Origin: Argyresthia goedartella
Lineage: Eukaryota; Arthropoda; Insecta; Lepidoptera; Argyresthiidae
Direction of reading: 5' to 3'
DNA: 64,000 bases
Assembly: GCA_949825045.1 (NCBI GenBank)
Contig: OX463815.1
Coordinates: forward strand, 14,997,231 to 15,061,230
Both the position numbers and the translations under genes were made by a program. The notes under the pieces are model-generated. The model was not told the origin of the DNA, made no database searches, and was given only the letters and a program-made list of their open reading frames with translations. Below are positions 31,606-43,372 of this stretch, piece by piece. Numbering within the stretch: the stretch's first letter is position 1; each line of letters begins with the position of its first letter.

Positions 31606-32430
31606 TTAATAGAGTTTTCTGCTGTCCAGACAGAATCTAAGCTCGCCATTCTTTTTTGGGGTTAGTAAAACAGGAGAGGACCAGGGGCTTTCGCATTGTT
31701 CGACGACGTCTTTCTCCACCATCTCATCCAGCTGTTTGACCAACACCTTCTGTTTCTCAGGAGACATTCTATAATATCTTTGATGAATGGGGGTAGCATC
31801 CCCAGTGTCGATAGCATGAGAAATCAAGGAAGTTCTACCTAAACAGCACTTTTCGTAGGAAATGTCATGGAACTGAGACATAATGTTATCGGCAGTAATC
31901 TGTTGTGTTTCAGATAAGTGCTCATAAGAATGAAGATGTTTCGATTCATGAGGAACAACCTCAGCTATCCTAGCGTCTGATTCACTATAGAATAACACCG
32001 AACTTAAGTGTTTAGGAAATAAACCAAAACTACGCCAAAAATCCATGCCGAGAATAAGGTAATTTGAAATTTGGGGAACTAAATAAGCAGTTATAATATG
32101 AAGTTGACCCTCAAATGTAATAGGAAGATAGATCACGCCAATGGGCAATAATTTCTGACCACCTGCAGCTACAAAGTTCACCCTATCATAAACTTGCAGC
32201 TTCAAGCCGTTATCCAGAAATCTTTCGTGTGAACCATTACCAAGAATAGTGACACATGATCCAGAATCCAATAAGCCCGTAATAGTTTTATTGGCTATCT
32301 TGATATTTACATAAGGACGGGCGGATCCCGTGGTGGGAGCGTTGTCATGGATTGAAGCGACACTAAAGCAAAAAAATAACTTAGAAATAGTATCAACCCA
32401 ACTCTTCCAATCAGCGATATTGTATATCAC
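31606..32430 (-). pseudogene. Gypsy-1 protease and N-terminal RT
   Basis: An uninterrupted frame of 274 codons. The protease has GLLDSGSCVTILG (D-S-G) and the flap-side motif YLILGMDFWRSFG. RT starts with PIHQRYYRMSPEKQKVL and KDVVEQCESPWSSPVLL, then PKKNGELRFCLDSRKLY. The 120 bp to the next piece (31605-31486) carry a stop. No gag was recognised between this ORF and the primer-binding site, where 32470-32960 holds short repeat fragments. Confidence 0.87.
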
Positions 32431-32469
32431 AGTAACCTGTGGCCGTTGGCTAACGCCAAAGAGGTCAAT

Positions 32470-32990
32470 TTAGACACTTGAGTGTGTTTTAGAATTTTAG
32501 AGACTTAAATGGTACGTGTATGACATGAAAGGAGGTAACACCCTATAACGTAAAAAATTAATTGACAATGACACAGTGTTAGAAAAGCCAGGGAAATAAA
32601 ACGTAAACAAAAAATCTAGAATAGAATAGAATAGAATAGATCTTTATTTGTAAAACATAGGTGTATATAACAAAGGTCTTAGAAATACGTTTAAAGTGTA
32701 GGTATCTCTATGTTTCGCGCAATGGCACACAAATATTATTATTTATTGACTAATACTATGTATTACCTATTTAACATGCAGATAGGTAATCAATCAGTCA
32801 ATAAAAACAGGTGTGTCTTCTTCTTTTTCTATCTAATCTAATCTTTATTGCTATCTACACATTTATGACTATGATACAATTATAGCTACACTACAGCTAC
32901 GAGGCAATGTCTATAATAGCTAAATACCAAAAAAAAACACACAAAGCCATTCAAACGAGTTCTTAGGTGGGCGCCAGTGAATCGATTATC
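32470..32990. other. Gypsy-1 leader with small repeat fragments
   Basis: No gene seen. It contains a short (AGAAT)n run at about 32618-32640 directly before ATCTTTATTTGT, and another run of AATCT near 32830. Both resemble antisense 3' ends of LINE-type insertions. The expected gag region is absent. Confidence 0.45.
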
Positions 32991-32991
32991 T

Positions 32992-33445
32992 TGTTTGAAA
33001 AGAGAGTTTATACTATTTACAAAGATTTATTTAAGAGAAGACAGAGCAAGGTCTTGGGAGTGAACTCGTGAGACGGATTTTGCGCGTTTAAGCTGCGACT
33101 CCCCTGGTGATGTCTGGCAGCAGGAGCGGCAGTACACAACGGCCACTAGAGGGCCGCGAGGAGTCCAGTTCAACAGAGGGGTTTCAGGTCCAGTGGTGTG
33201 AGCAGGAGGGTAGGTAGGCGGGGGCACAGATAGAACCCTGCGGAGGTCACAGTGTGAGGAGCGGAAAAGAATCCAGGATCCAGGGTTGTCTGCAATGCTC
33301 CGACAGGCTCGCCGAGGTGGGAGAGCCGTATAGGAACCTAGCTATCGGAGGCATTGCAGACAGAGTTGTAGCAGTAGGGATAGAGATACACGAGACATTA
33401 ACTAAATTATATACACAGGAAATAGAAAGGACTACGAGCCACACA
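32992..33445 (-). repeat. Gypsy-1 5' LTR
   Basis: 454 bp, TGTTTGAAAAG to CCACACA on the + strand. On the minus strand the primer-binding-like TGGCGCCCACC follows about 15 nt after it. Confidence 0.82.
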
Positions 33446-33956
33446 AAAGTATCCACATTCGTAAAGATGAAGGCGAAAAATATATCATTATCAAGTCTGA
33501 GATGTGTCTGGACCAATTGAAACTGAAAATGTGACTAACTTTAATTTTAAATCTTCTGCTGTTGTGTATGATACTTGAATTCAATTAAATAATACTACTT
33601 ATATATAAATTAAACATCTATCCTGAATATTATATATTCAACATAAATATCTATCGTATTATATTCATCTCCAATTATATTTGTTACAGTATTTTAATAA
33701 ATATTTATATTAGCACAATGTCCGTCACTCATGGCTCTGCGACTTCGAATAACATTAAGACAAACTTTTTTGCCCACGGAAACCGCCAACTAAATGCTAA
33801 AACATCGAGCACATGGTACTATGTACTATGTCTCACCATACTAGCCTCCTCTTACATTATAAGCAATGGCTGATCTAAATGAGTTAGCCACCGACATTGA
33901 TACGAGCATCAAAGTCGGTGTCTCGCATTTGGTTGACGAGCCTGAGGGCTGTGCGT

Positions 33957-34984
33957 GACTTATTGACAATCATAATCTGAACATAATAACCCAGAACATT
34001 CGAAGCATAAATTGTAATCTAGATAATTTTGCAATATTGCTATCAAGACTTAATATTTCTTACGACTTTATTGTTCTCACTGAATGCTGGTTACGCCACC
34101 TGAGTGGAATTCCATCTATACAGGGTTATTCGTGCTTCTCAACTATAAATCACATCAATCAGAACAGTGGTGTAGTCGTCTATGCTAAGAACTGCAGTAA
34201 TATTACTATTAGTGAGTCAGTATTTGATGATGCGGATTGTCTCGTTATTAAAATAGGAAAAACTCATGCTATAGTATGTATATACATATCGCCACATATT
34301 GAACAAGTTGATAAATTTCTAAATTCCCTAAATAATCTTCTTTTGGAACTCAAGCAATTTCAAAATATCATAACAGCTGGCGACCTCAACATTAATATTA
34401 CAGAGAATAGCACTGATGACAGATGCTCCGACCTATTGGAATTGTGTGATATACATGGCTTGCTTCCAACACATAACCACCCGACTAGAGACAACTCATG
34501 CCTAGACCATTGTTTTTCCAAGCTGAGTTATAACAATGTAACAACGGTTGTATGCGAGTCTTCAGTGACTGACCACAATTGTGTGACGGTCTCCTTGCCA
34601 ACTAATAAAAACAGATTCTCACCAAAGCCTGTTAATCTACTTAAGAGAGTAAACTTTCAGGAATCCCTCAAAGAGTTAAAGGAAAAGGATTGGAATATAA
34701 TTCTGAGCCAGACAGATCCTAACACTGCCACATATGACTTTCTTCAAATTGTGTCCACAACCCACAAGAAACATACAACGTTCGTTAAATTATCCAAAAG
34801 GAAAGCATCCTTAAAGCCGTGGATAACTCCGGGGTTGGTTAGATGCATGAGTTTTCGAGATACCTTCCATCACAAAAACAAAAAAAAAACAGAAGATTTA
34901 ACCCTCCCACTATCCTATAAACGCTATCGCAATTTCTGCAACAATTTACTCAAAAAACTTAAACAAAACTATGAGAGATCTTAA
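33957..34984 (+). pseudogene. LINE-A endonuclease domain
   Basis: Apurinic/apyrimidinic-type endonuclease at the start of a non-LTR retrotransposon ORF. It begins NLNIITQNIRSINCN near 33974 and includes VLTECWL, AGDLNINI (catalytic D-x-N) and SVTDHNCVTV (the S/T-D-H motif). It then leads into the linker before RT, and stops at 34982-34984. The domain itself has no stop from 34037 onward. The RT continues downstream in broken frames. Confidence 0.85.
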
Positions 34985-37900
34985 ATAAATTGACATAGAA
35001 ATAATATAAAAAAGACTCGGCATACTATAAGAAAAATATGTAACTTTAGTGCACACTCCAAATCTCCAGTTGAACTGCTACGGCTATCTCATGATCCTAA
35101 TGATTCCATTACTCAAGTTAATAAACACTTTACCACTGTAGGTCAGAATCTGGCTGACAAAATTATAAACCAACTGGGCAGATCGGAGACTGAACTTGCA
35201 TCTAACTATGTGTAACACTGATTCAAACAGTTTGAACTCATTCTTTCTTCATCCAACTGATAATTTAGAAATAAGGAAGATAATACTATCCTTAAAAAGC
35301 ACTGCCACTGCTGGTTGGGATGGGATCTCATCCATGTTCCTAAAGACTGCGATGGGAATATTGCTAGTGCCTATTACATACATTTGTAACTAGTGTTTTG
35401 CACAGGGCGTGTTTCCGGATTAGTTAAAGAGATCGATCTTTATACCTATCCACAAGGGTGGGGATAGGGACAGTATTCAATATTTATACAAATAATTATA
35501 GGGCAATTTCTCTGCTGCCTGTCCTTTCAAAAATTTTGGAAAAAATTATAAATAGTAGGCTTGTAAATTTTCTGGAAAACAATGCTTTGCTAGCACCTAA
35601 TCAGTTTGGGTTCAGACAGGGGAAGTCTACAAATGAGGCAATTGACGAACTGGTAACTCACTTGGTAAAGGAACTTGATAGGAGTCATAAATGTATCGGC
35701 ATATTTCTTGATCTAGCCAAGGCCTTCGATACTGTCTCTATCCCCATTCTGTTACGTAAACTTGAGCTTCTGGGGGGGGCCATTGGAATTACTGACGAGG
35801 TACCTGAGTGAGAGACGTCAGTCTGTTGGGATTGACGAAATAACTAGTTTGGAGAGGACGGTCTCATACGGTGTACCACAGGGGTCGGTTCTTGGACCTT
35901 TTTTATTTCTTGTGTATATTAATGACTTGTGTCTCCAAAGGTTGATCAATTGCAAAATTGTCACGTTTGCTGACGACACAGTATTACTTTTCAGTGGGAA
36001 ATCATGGGAGGAAGCTTATCAGCTTGCTCAAACTGGTTTTACAACTACTCTTAACTGGCTGAGTGAAAATTTCCTAACACTAAATGTGTCCAAAACAAAG
36101 TACATTACAATTAGTATGAGATCCAATGGACAACCAGACTCTGATTTTGGGATAAAAGCTCACTCCTGCAAAGACGCAGCTGCTTGCTCCTGTCCTGCCC
36201 TCACTGCCTCCTCTTGTATTAAGTATCTTGGTGTTTATATCGACCAACACCTAAACTGGAAGAAACAGATAGTTGTTCTTGCGGGGAGAGTCCGAAAATT
36301 AATATGTTGTAACGGCATTAAAGGCTAAGGTCGAGCCACCGCTATCAGTAGCTATGATCGTCTATTCTATCTACCCCAAAAAGAGATGTCCCGATTCAGC
36401 TGTAAAAATTGTAAGTTAAGAATGATAAGTCTGAATTTCTCGTTCGTTGAGAAGTTCGTTAGGCGTACAATAGTCGATCGGAAGATTGGTTCAGGAAGTT
36501 AGAGTTTCGAGTTAGACAGAGAAAGCATATATGGCCGCAAGCCGGAGCTTCGCATCAGTTAGCGGTGTATTGCGCCAGATCGATCGTTGTTGTATTTTGT
36601 GTGATGGTACAATTTATATGGGCGCTTGGAACTTCTTTTAGTGGTTGACCACAATTTATAATTTTTGTTTGGGATATCGTATAGATATCCGTCGTAGTTT
36701 TACGACGTGAGTACTCAATGATATTTCATGTGCTCGCTAGTAGCGGCTTGTGGTGGTTCCAATTATATAATTAGTTCACGGCAATAACGATCCGAATAGA
36801 CCGGTTTACACAATTGCGATTTGATTTTCCGAAATGGGTTTGAACTAGCGGTTACCTCAAAAGGTCCGTAACGTTTTGAAACCTTCAACTCTGCGCAATT
36901 TGAGCTGGTTGTTATTGAAACGTTGTCATTAGCGCTTTAGGAGATCTAACCCTCACCATAGCGAAGTGCATAGTTCGGTAAATACCGATCTATGAATTCC
37001 ACTGACCTCAGCACGTCCTCGACCGAGCCCAATCATATATATTTGACTCAGCCTACACATTAGACCTCCAGCGAAATTTACATTTAATTTAAAGATGCAA
37101 CTTGAATCCAACCGACCCAAGGCAAAGCAAAACAATCTACCCGGTCCTAAACAATGAACTTTGGACTGTAATTTGATCTCTTCGCGCGTCCCCGACAACA
37201 CTCAAATGTCAAAATATCAACAGGATAGGTTATCTGTGTTGACACCGGTTTAACTTTGTTCTGAATTTGTTATTTCCATCCGCGGAACCTCATCGATCAA
37301 ACAGTCTCCCTATGCCCTGCCAACCTAGGTTTAGCCGCAACTAAACTCCTGTCTAGCCTAGTCTTAAATCCTAGTGTTATACCACGTCCATTATCGACAC
37401 CACTCGAAAATGGTTGAGTTTGATTTGAATGTGTTTGTATGTTTAATGACTGTGTGTGTGGGAATTTCAAAACTCGCTACTCGAAAGGAATGAGGAGAGG
37501 ATTAGCCCGCGAATATCCTAAGAGCCAATCCAGGAACCCTATGGTGAAGGAAAAAGGAATTTAGGGTCGCTCCAAGCCCAGACTCAGACTCAGATCAATT
37601 ACCTACAAGTTCTTATCTAACGACCCAAGGATAGTTTTGGAATTTGGGGTAGGTTGATTTAAAGGATAGGAACCGAGGTATATCTCGGCGCTTCAGACAC
37701 TCATGAAAATCCACTGAAACACGCAATCACGATTCGTCCAGTTCTGACGCGTAAAACGGCAGACCAAAACTGTTTAGAATTGCTGAAAAACGACTGTCAC
37801 AGTAGCTTGACGCTGAGACTGAATGAATCCCCTCCCCGCACAATCGTATTTATAGACCCCACATGTCTGAAAAAAAAATGGCGTCCTTTGCGAACACGCG

Positions 37901-39086
37901 CTGCCCAAGCGAAAGCTTCTTATCACTAACTACACAGGGTCTAATTTCAACCATGCCATGCAGATCCGCCGTTCTACAAATTGTGTGTACGCATAGTTTC
38001 TAATCAACCATTGGCTATCACTCAAAACATTTGGTATCGCCGATACACAGAATCTGTTGATCGCTGACCATAAAAAGCGGTTTTGATTAATTAAGCCTTC
38101 CCGACCGCTAGCGCGCTAGACAAAGACCACTAGAATGATATTCAAACCCGTGGTGTCAAACTCGCCATGTCGTAATAAACAAACGCAATTGTATATTTGC
38201 AGTCAACATAATAGCTTTCACCGTATCGTTCCATAATAACCTTCCTTATTTAGTTATTCATAATTTATTCAGCGCGCAGCCAAATCGGCTCTGATCCCTA
38301 CACATTTCGCAGGAATGCGACAAAAAAAACCTGACCTGCAACCTTCCTCGAACCATCCCACACGCTCGGCTCATTGTTTTTGCCCACCTTACCCTGAGCT
38401 ACTCAAAAACCCAAACGTTAAATGAATCGACTCTTGTATTCAAATACAGCGCGGCGATGGGCTAGCCCTCTGTCACGCAAAATGAAGTATCAAATGTACT
38501 GACTCTCGTGTACCATTACAATGTATTTCCAAGAGAATTAGACATTTGAATGACTCATCACTGATCAAGTCTATTTACTACTGTCAGTGCCAATCCATAG
38601 TTACCTACGCTATTTTCGCATGGGGGGGGGGAACGGAAAAAACTAATATCCTAAAACTAGAGAGAGCTCAAAGAGCTGTAATAAAAGTTATAAATCACAA
38701 AAATTTCCTTTATCCCACAACAAAATTATACAAAGACTTTTAAGTGCTTACTGTTCGACAACTGTACATCAAGGCCTTAGTAATCATACAACACCGACAA
38801 ACTGCCCGTGAAAATACTGAAAATAGACATAAAGATCTTGCTTATGACGTCCCCCGGTTTCGCACTACTTTTGCCCAATCCTTTACTTATTATCGAGGAC
38901 CATCGCTTTATAACAAAATGTGCCATAATATTGATACATTAGTTGATGCATCATCGTATTCGTGTACTAAATTGCTTGAAAAGCATCTAATAACCTTAGA
39001 TTATGATCAAACGGAGAAGTTTCTAGAAACCATTAGGTGACGAAATTTTTGTGCTCTATATAGCTATATAAATATACACATTTATC
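34985..39086 (+). pseudogene. LINE-A reverse transcriptase and C-terminus, split by a 2.2-kb insertion
   Basis: RT of a Jockey/CR1-type LINE: SLKSTATAGWDGISSMFLK (35307), NYRAISLLPVLSKILEK (35490), FGFRQGKSTNEA, FLDLAKAFDTVS (35704), YGVPQGSVLGPFLF (35868) and FADDTVLLF (35968). A frameshift occurs near 35790. The ORF is interrupted at 36307 and resumes at 38525 with RIRHLNDSSLIKS, TYAIFAWGGG and a C-terminal region ending FLETIR at 39038. The 3' end runs into a (TA)n tract at about 39087. No target duplication was identified. Confidence 0.83.
36308..38520 (+). mobile_element. 2.2-kb insertion with LTR-like ends and ATGT duplication
   Basis: 2,213 bp starting TGTAACGGCATT and ending ACCATTACA (TGTAA...TTACA), flanked by ATGT on both sides (36304-36307 and 38521-38524). 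Removing it restores the LINE-A reading frame. Long non-coding sequence with LTR-type ends and a 4-bp duplication suggests a very long solo LTR, or a non-autonomous LTR element. I found no internal direct repeat and no protein domain. Orientation is not determined. Confidence 0.75.
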
Positions 39087-39092
39087 TACAAT

Positions 39093-39136
<44 letters not shown>
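39087..39136. repeat. (TA)n microsatellite at the LINE-A tail
   Basis: A run of TA units following CAATAAAATA. A matching AT-rich remnant (43351-43372) lies on the other side of Gypsy-2, so the Gypsy-2 target was this tract. Confidence 0.8.
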
Positions 39137-39137
<1 letters not shown>

Positions 39138-40022
39138 CGGAGCATAGGGGTCGTCAGTGTCTATAGGAAGCGTAACGCCAGCATCGCTGACGTCACTATT
39201 CACACTTTCCTCCATACTTCGTATCAGAAGCTAGTGCAGAAGGCCAGAGCACTAAACACAAAATAAATGGAAGTCGAACTAAACGCACTGTAATTTTATT
39301 TCACACTAGAAGAGTAAACAGAAAAGAGAAACAAACAGAAATACCTAGCTTTGGAAATTGTACCACGACCGATGAGCACTCAGGTCAACCGCTCCGTGAA
39401 AAGTGCCTGTACGATTCCATTCAGCGCCCTGGCCGAGTTCTACCACCACCCGACCAGTCTCGCTTCTGATTGGTCCGCGAGACATCCGCCGCCGCCCATT
39501 GGTTGACGGCGATTGCCTCGCGGTCACAATTCCCGCACTTTTCACAAAACACATGAAATCATGTTATTTGCTAAACTAAACTATTACAGCATAGTTTTAT
39601 TGAATCAGAGTATGTTTTTAGAACCTAGTAAATATTACAAAGTTAACGAATTAACGAGTTTTTAAATAAAATCACAGCTAACCGGAACCGCGTACTACTG
39701 AGCGCGCTTCCGAAAGATTACATTTCCACCAAATTGATCAAGTTAATTCTGAAAGTTTGACAGAAGCCTTAAGTAATTATCACAAGATTTTAAAAACCTA
39801 GAAATTAATTTTACAAGCTAAAATCAAATTATTTGAAAACCGGAAACCGAATCAACCGCACAAAATACTTGGGAAAGCTAGAATTGATAACAATCACAAT
39901 TTTGCCTATGAAATAACAATCAATCCGCTTAACAGATAAGAACTTAACTAACTAAAGCTACTTATCATAAAATTTAACTTAACTATTTAATTAAAATATG
40001 ACTCATCGGCGTTGCGCCGATA
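39136..40022 (-). repeat. Gypsy-2 LTR (left, 3')
   Basis: 887 bp beginning AACGGAGCATAGGGGTCG; the same sequence starts again at 42473. It contains the words CGACCGATGAGCACTCAGG and GCCCATTGGTTGACGGCG. Few differences from the other copy suggest a recent event. Confidence 0.85.
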
Positions 40023-40718
40023 CGGCCAGTCTGATAGGCGGTGCGCGCTCTGCACCAGCCTGGGCTTGTGAAAGGGTTTTATCATCTCGGTGGCAAACTT
40101 CTGTAATTGCAGTTGGTTGGAGGCGTTGCGTCGTCTAATCGCTTTGGTTCTGGTTTTGACAGCACTCGTGAATGAATAGGCAGAGGAACACCATCGCCAG
40201 AGTTGCACTCGTGGTGAACTGGAAAGAACGGAAAATATTTTTTAGGCAGGCATCTGTTTATCACCTCTTAAGGTGATTACAGGTAATAAGCTTGATTGTA
40301 GTACTTTCAATATCAAAATATTGAGAGTAGGTAATGGAAATTCTCATGCCGCAGATTTGGTAGCTGTAATCAGCTGGTTATTATACTCTTAGGTTGATAT
40401 ATTAGTTGATTACTAATATATCAACTTTATGATTACTTAGTTGATTATAGGTTATTTAGTAACCTGTTCATTCCTTGTTGCGTCTAACGTTGGCGTACAA
40501 CAAGAAGATTTATCATTTTATATAGACGGGATATTGATGTTGTGCTCTGGGCGGTCCTGTTCGCCGTGGTACACAAAGGCTCTAAAGGAATGAGATTGAG
40601 ATAAAGGTCGATGCTGTGCTCTGGGTCTATTGACCGTGGTACACAGAGGCTCTTGGGGATAGGAAAAGAAAAAGAAAACTAATGGGAAACAAAGTTAACG
40701 TGACTTACATTTTGTCAA
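40023..40718 (-). other. Gypsy-2 segment between integrase and 3' LTR
   Basis: No assignable domain. It holds a 73-codon minus-strand frame (40208-39987) of unknown meaning, two copies of the words TGTGCTCTGGG(C/T)...GTGGTACACA(A/G)AGGCTC (about 40535 and 40614), and a perfect 14-bp palindrome (40393-40406 and 40412-40425, 5-nt loop). Confidence 0.5.
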
Positions 40719-42116
40719 TCATTGTACGTCCTCGTGACCAGCGTGTGATGTGGACGGTGTTGGTGTTGTAGCATCAGGTGATGCCGCCGGGGTAACGATT
40801 TGTGGTTCGTCATCATCTGCCTCCGCCGATACGGTCTGTTCTCCCGGTTGCGGCGCTCGGCGTAGCTGATCATGAACCACCTTGCGTGGCCGGCCTCTGC
40901 CCACCACCTTCTTCACTAGATAGCGGTAATTTTCGAGGACTCTGCAAACTTCATAAGGCTCGCTAAACTTTAGGTCAAGACAAGTTTGGTTCCGAGGATT
41001 ATTCTTGATCAGAACATAATCTCCGCGCTGGAAAGGACGAATAACAGCTTTTCCCTTGTCAAACCGCTGCTTGTCTCGCTGTGAAGCTGCTCTCATTTGC
41101 TGCTGGACATGTTCGACTAGGCCATCAATGTCCACGGTTTGCTCATCAAAATTTACCAGGTTGATCAGTTCCGGTGGCACGCAGTTTCTACGCCTGGTGA
41201 GTAGCGTCAGTGGTGAGACTCCAGTGACTCTATGAGCTGTGCAGTTGAAGGCTAGCTGAAGTTTAACAAGAGTAGTATGCCACTGGTCAGTTTCGTAGTT
41301 CTTGATCATGACGAGAGCGTTCTTCAAAGTCCCCATCATTCTTTCCACTTGACCGTTGGCTCGGCTGACTCCTGGCGATATAGCATGAATTTATATGCCA
41401 AACTGATCGCAGTAAGCCTTGAACTCACTAAGAAATTCTCGTCCTCCATCTACTATGATTTGAACTGGAGCTCCGAATAAATGCACACCACGTTTGAGTG
41501 CAGCCAGCGTGCTATGAGGATTCTTGTTCGTTGCGTGGTAGAGCATCACATATTTTGTGAAAGCATCGATGGTGACTATGACGTAATCGTGCTCACCTGT
41601 CGTACCCAATTTTCCGGTGATGTCCATGTGGATGACTTGGAACGCTGCAGAGGGCTTTTGAATTGGATGTAACTCTGCTTGCACTGCGCCTGACGTTCCT
41701 TTTGAGGTTCGACATACAACACAGTTGTCGACGAAGGTTCGGACCACAGTGTTCATCTTTTCAAACCAGTAAGTGTCCTTGATTTTGTCTAATGTTTTTT
41801 CCCAACCTGTGTGTTTTAGTGCAGTGTGAAAGGAGTTAATAAGACTCCACTGGAACGCCTTGGGTACCACGATTAATTTCTGCTCGCCAAAGATAGGGTG
41901 TTGTAGCATTTTCTTCATCACGCCATCCTCAAGGAGAAAGCCATCGATTTGCTCGTCGTTCATCAGGCAGTCGATTCTTGCCCTGAGTGTGGCGTCACGA
42001 CGCTGCTCCACCTTCAGCCAGTCCAAGTCCCTTGTCATAACATTTACCTTCATTGCAGGTGGATTTCTGCTAAAGAAGTCTGCATGCTGCATCCGCTCGC
42101 CTTTCCGGTACTCCAC
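40719..42116 (-). pseudogene. Gypsy-2 integrase, one stop from open
   Basis: 42116-41391: tail of RNase H (HADFFSRNPP), then integrase with the H-H-C-C zinc domain (FHTALKHTGWEKT ... CVVCRTSK), core first Asp in VIHMDITGKLG and second Asp in IIVDGGREFLSEF. A stop after CDQFGI (41390-41388) is followed, still in the same frame, by SPGVSRANGQVERMM with the catalytic Glu, leading into 41348-40719. The C-terminal part has FQRGDYVLIKNNPR and a GRGRPRKVV basic motif, ending in a Thr/Pro-rich tail. Only the one stop separates the pieces; catalytic residues are all present. Confidence 0.87.
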
Positions 42117-42143
42117 CTCGAACTCGTACTGCTGAAGAAATGC

Positions 42144-42482
42144 CTACCAGCGATAGACACGTGGTAGCAGTTCTTTCTTATTCTGCGATGCCTTGAGGGC
42201 GTTGCAGTCCGTGATGAGCTTGAACTTGCGTCCATAAAGGTATTGGCGAAAGTGCTTAATAGCTCTCACCACGGCGAGGGTCTCGAGCTCGTAGGAGTGG
42301 TAGCGGCTCTCCACCTCGGTGGTGCGCTGGCTCATGTAAGCAACAGCGTGGCGACGCTCTCCGATGATTTGGATGAGCACAGCCCCGAAGCCAAGGCTAC
42401 TAGCGTCCGTGTAGAGTTCAATGGGAGCGTCTTCCAGGATGTCCTGAAGTGGGAAGGAATCCCACTTCTGATAACGGAGCAT
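42144..42482 (-). pseudogene. Gypsy-2 RNase H, truncated at 5' side
   Basis: 113-codon frame with LYTDASSLGFGAVL (first catalytic Asp), YHSYELETLAVVRAIKHF (catalytic Glu) and FKLITDCNALKAS (second Asp). The frame starts inside the adjacent LTR; the RT thumb that should precede it is absent. A stop near 42143 separates it from integrase. Confidence 0.87.
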
Positions 42483-43350
42483 AGGGGTCGTCAGTGTCTA
42501 TAGGAAGCGTAACGCCAGCATCGCTGACGTCACTATTCACACTTTCCTCCATACTTCGTATCAGAAGCTAGTGCAGAAGGCCAGAGCACTAAACACAAAA
42601 TAAATGGAAGTCGAACTAAACGCACTGTAATTTTATTTCACACTAGAAGAGTAAACAGAAAAGAGAAACAAACAGAAATACCTAGCTTTGGAAATTGTAC
42701 CACGACCGATGAGCACTCAGGTCAACCGATCCGTGAAAAGTGCCTGTACGATTCCGTTCAGCGCCCTGGCCGAGTTCTACCACCACCCGACCAGTCTCGC
42801 TTCTGATTGATCCGCGAGACATCCGCCGCCGCCCATTGGTTGACGGCGATTGCCTCGCGGTCACAATTCCCACTTTTTTCACAAAACACATGAAATCATG
42901 TTATTTGCTAAACTAAACTATTACAGCATAGTTTTATTGAATCAGAGTATGTTTTTAGAACCTAGTAAATATTACAAAGTTAACGAATTAACGAGTTTTT
43001 AAATAAAATCACAGCTAACCGGAACCGCGTACTACTGAGCGCGCTTCCGAAAGATTACATTTCCACCAAATTGATCAAGTTAATTCTGAAAGTTTGACAG
43101 AAGCCTTAAGTAATTATCACAAGATTTTAGAAACCTAGAAATGAATTTTACAAACTAAAATCAAATTATTTGAAAACCGGAAACCGAATCAATCGCACCA
43201 AATACTTGGGAAAGCTAGAATTGATAACAATCACAGTTTTGCCTATAAAATAACAATCTTTTACAAATAACAACTAACTAAAGCTACTGTTATCATAAAA
43301 TTTAACTAAACTATTTAATTAAAATATGACTCATCGGCGTTGCGCCGATA
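42473..43350 (-). repeat. Gypsy-2 LTR (right)
   Basis: 878 bp, direct repeat of 39136-40022, with a small deletion near 43260 relative to the left copy. Confidence 0.85.
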
Positions 43351-43372
43351 TATACCTATATATATATATATA

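Larger units (their letters stand above)
30294..33449 (-). mobile_element. Gypsy-1: Ty3/Gypsy retrotransposon, antisense, internally deleted
   Basis: Two direct repeats of about 454-458 bp (30294-30752 and 32991-33449) enclose antisense Gypsy pol pieces. On the minus strand TGGCGCCCACC (32976-32966), close to the right repeat, is a plausible primer-binding site. TATC occurs at 30290-30293 and 33450-33453 and may be the target duplication, although the LTR edges are uncertain. The two LTRs differ at roughly one position in 25-30, so it is older than X and BEL-2. The element lacks most of RT and the integrase core. Confidence 0.82.
39136..43350 (-). mobile_element. Gypsy-2: Ty3/Gypsy retrotransposon, antisense, 5' half deleted
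   Basis: Direct repeats of about 880 bp (39136-40022 and 42473-43350), nearly identical by eye, enclose antisense RNase H and integrase genes. Gag, protease and RT are missing: RNase H is cut directly at the edge of the right repeat (42473-42482). The element sits in a (TA)n tract. The repeats contain a short palindrome CGGCGTTGCGCCG at their right edge. LTR termini of TG...CA type are not clear, so the edges are defined only by the extent of repetition. Confidence 0.82.

Noticed and set aside
33957..39086. LINE-A as a single intact element
   Set aside because: RT frames are broken near 34984, 35395 and 35790, and a 2.2-kb insertion splits it.
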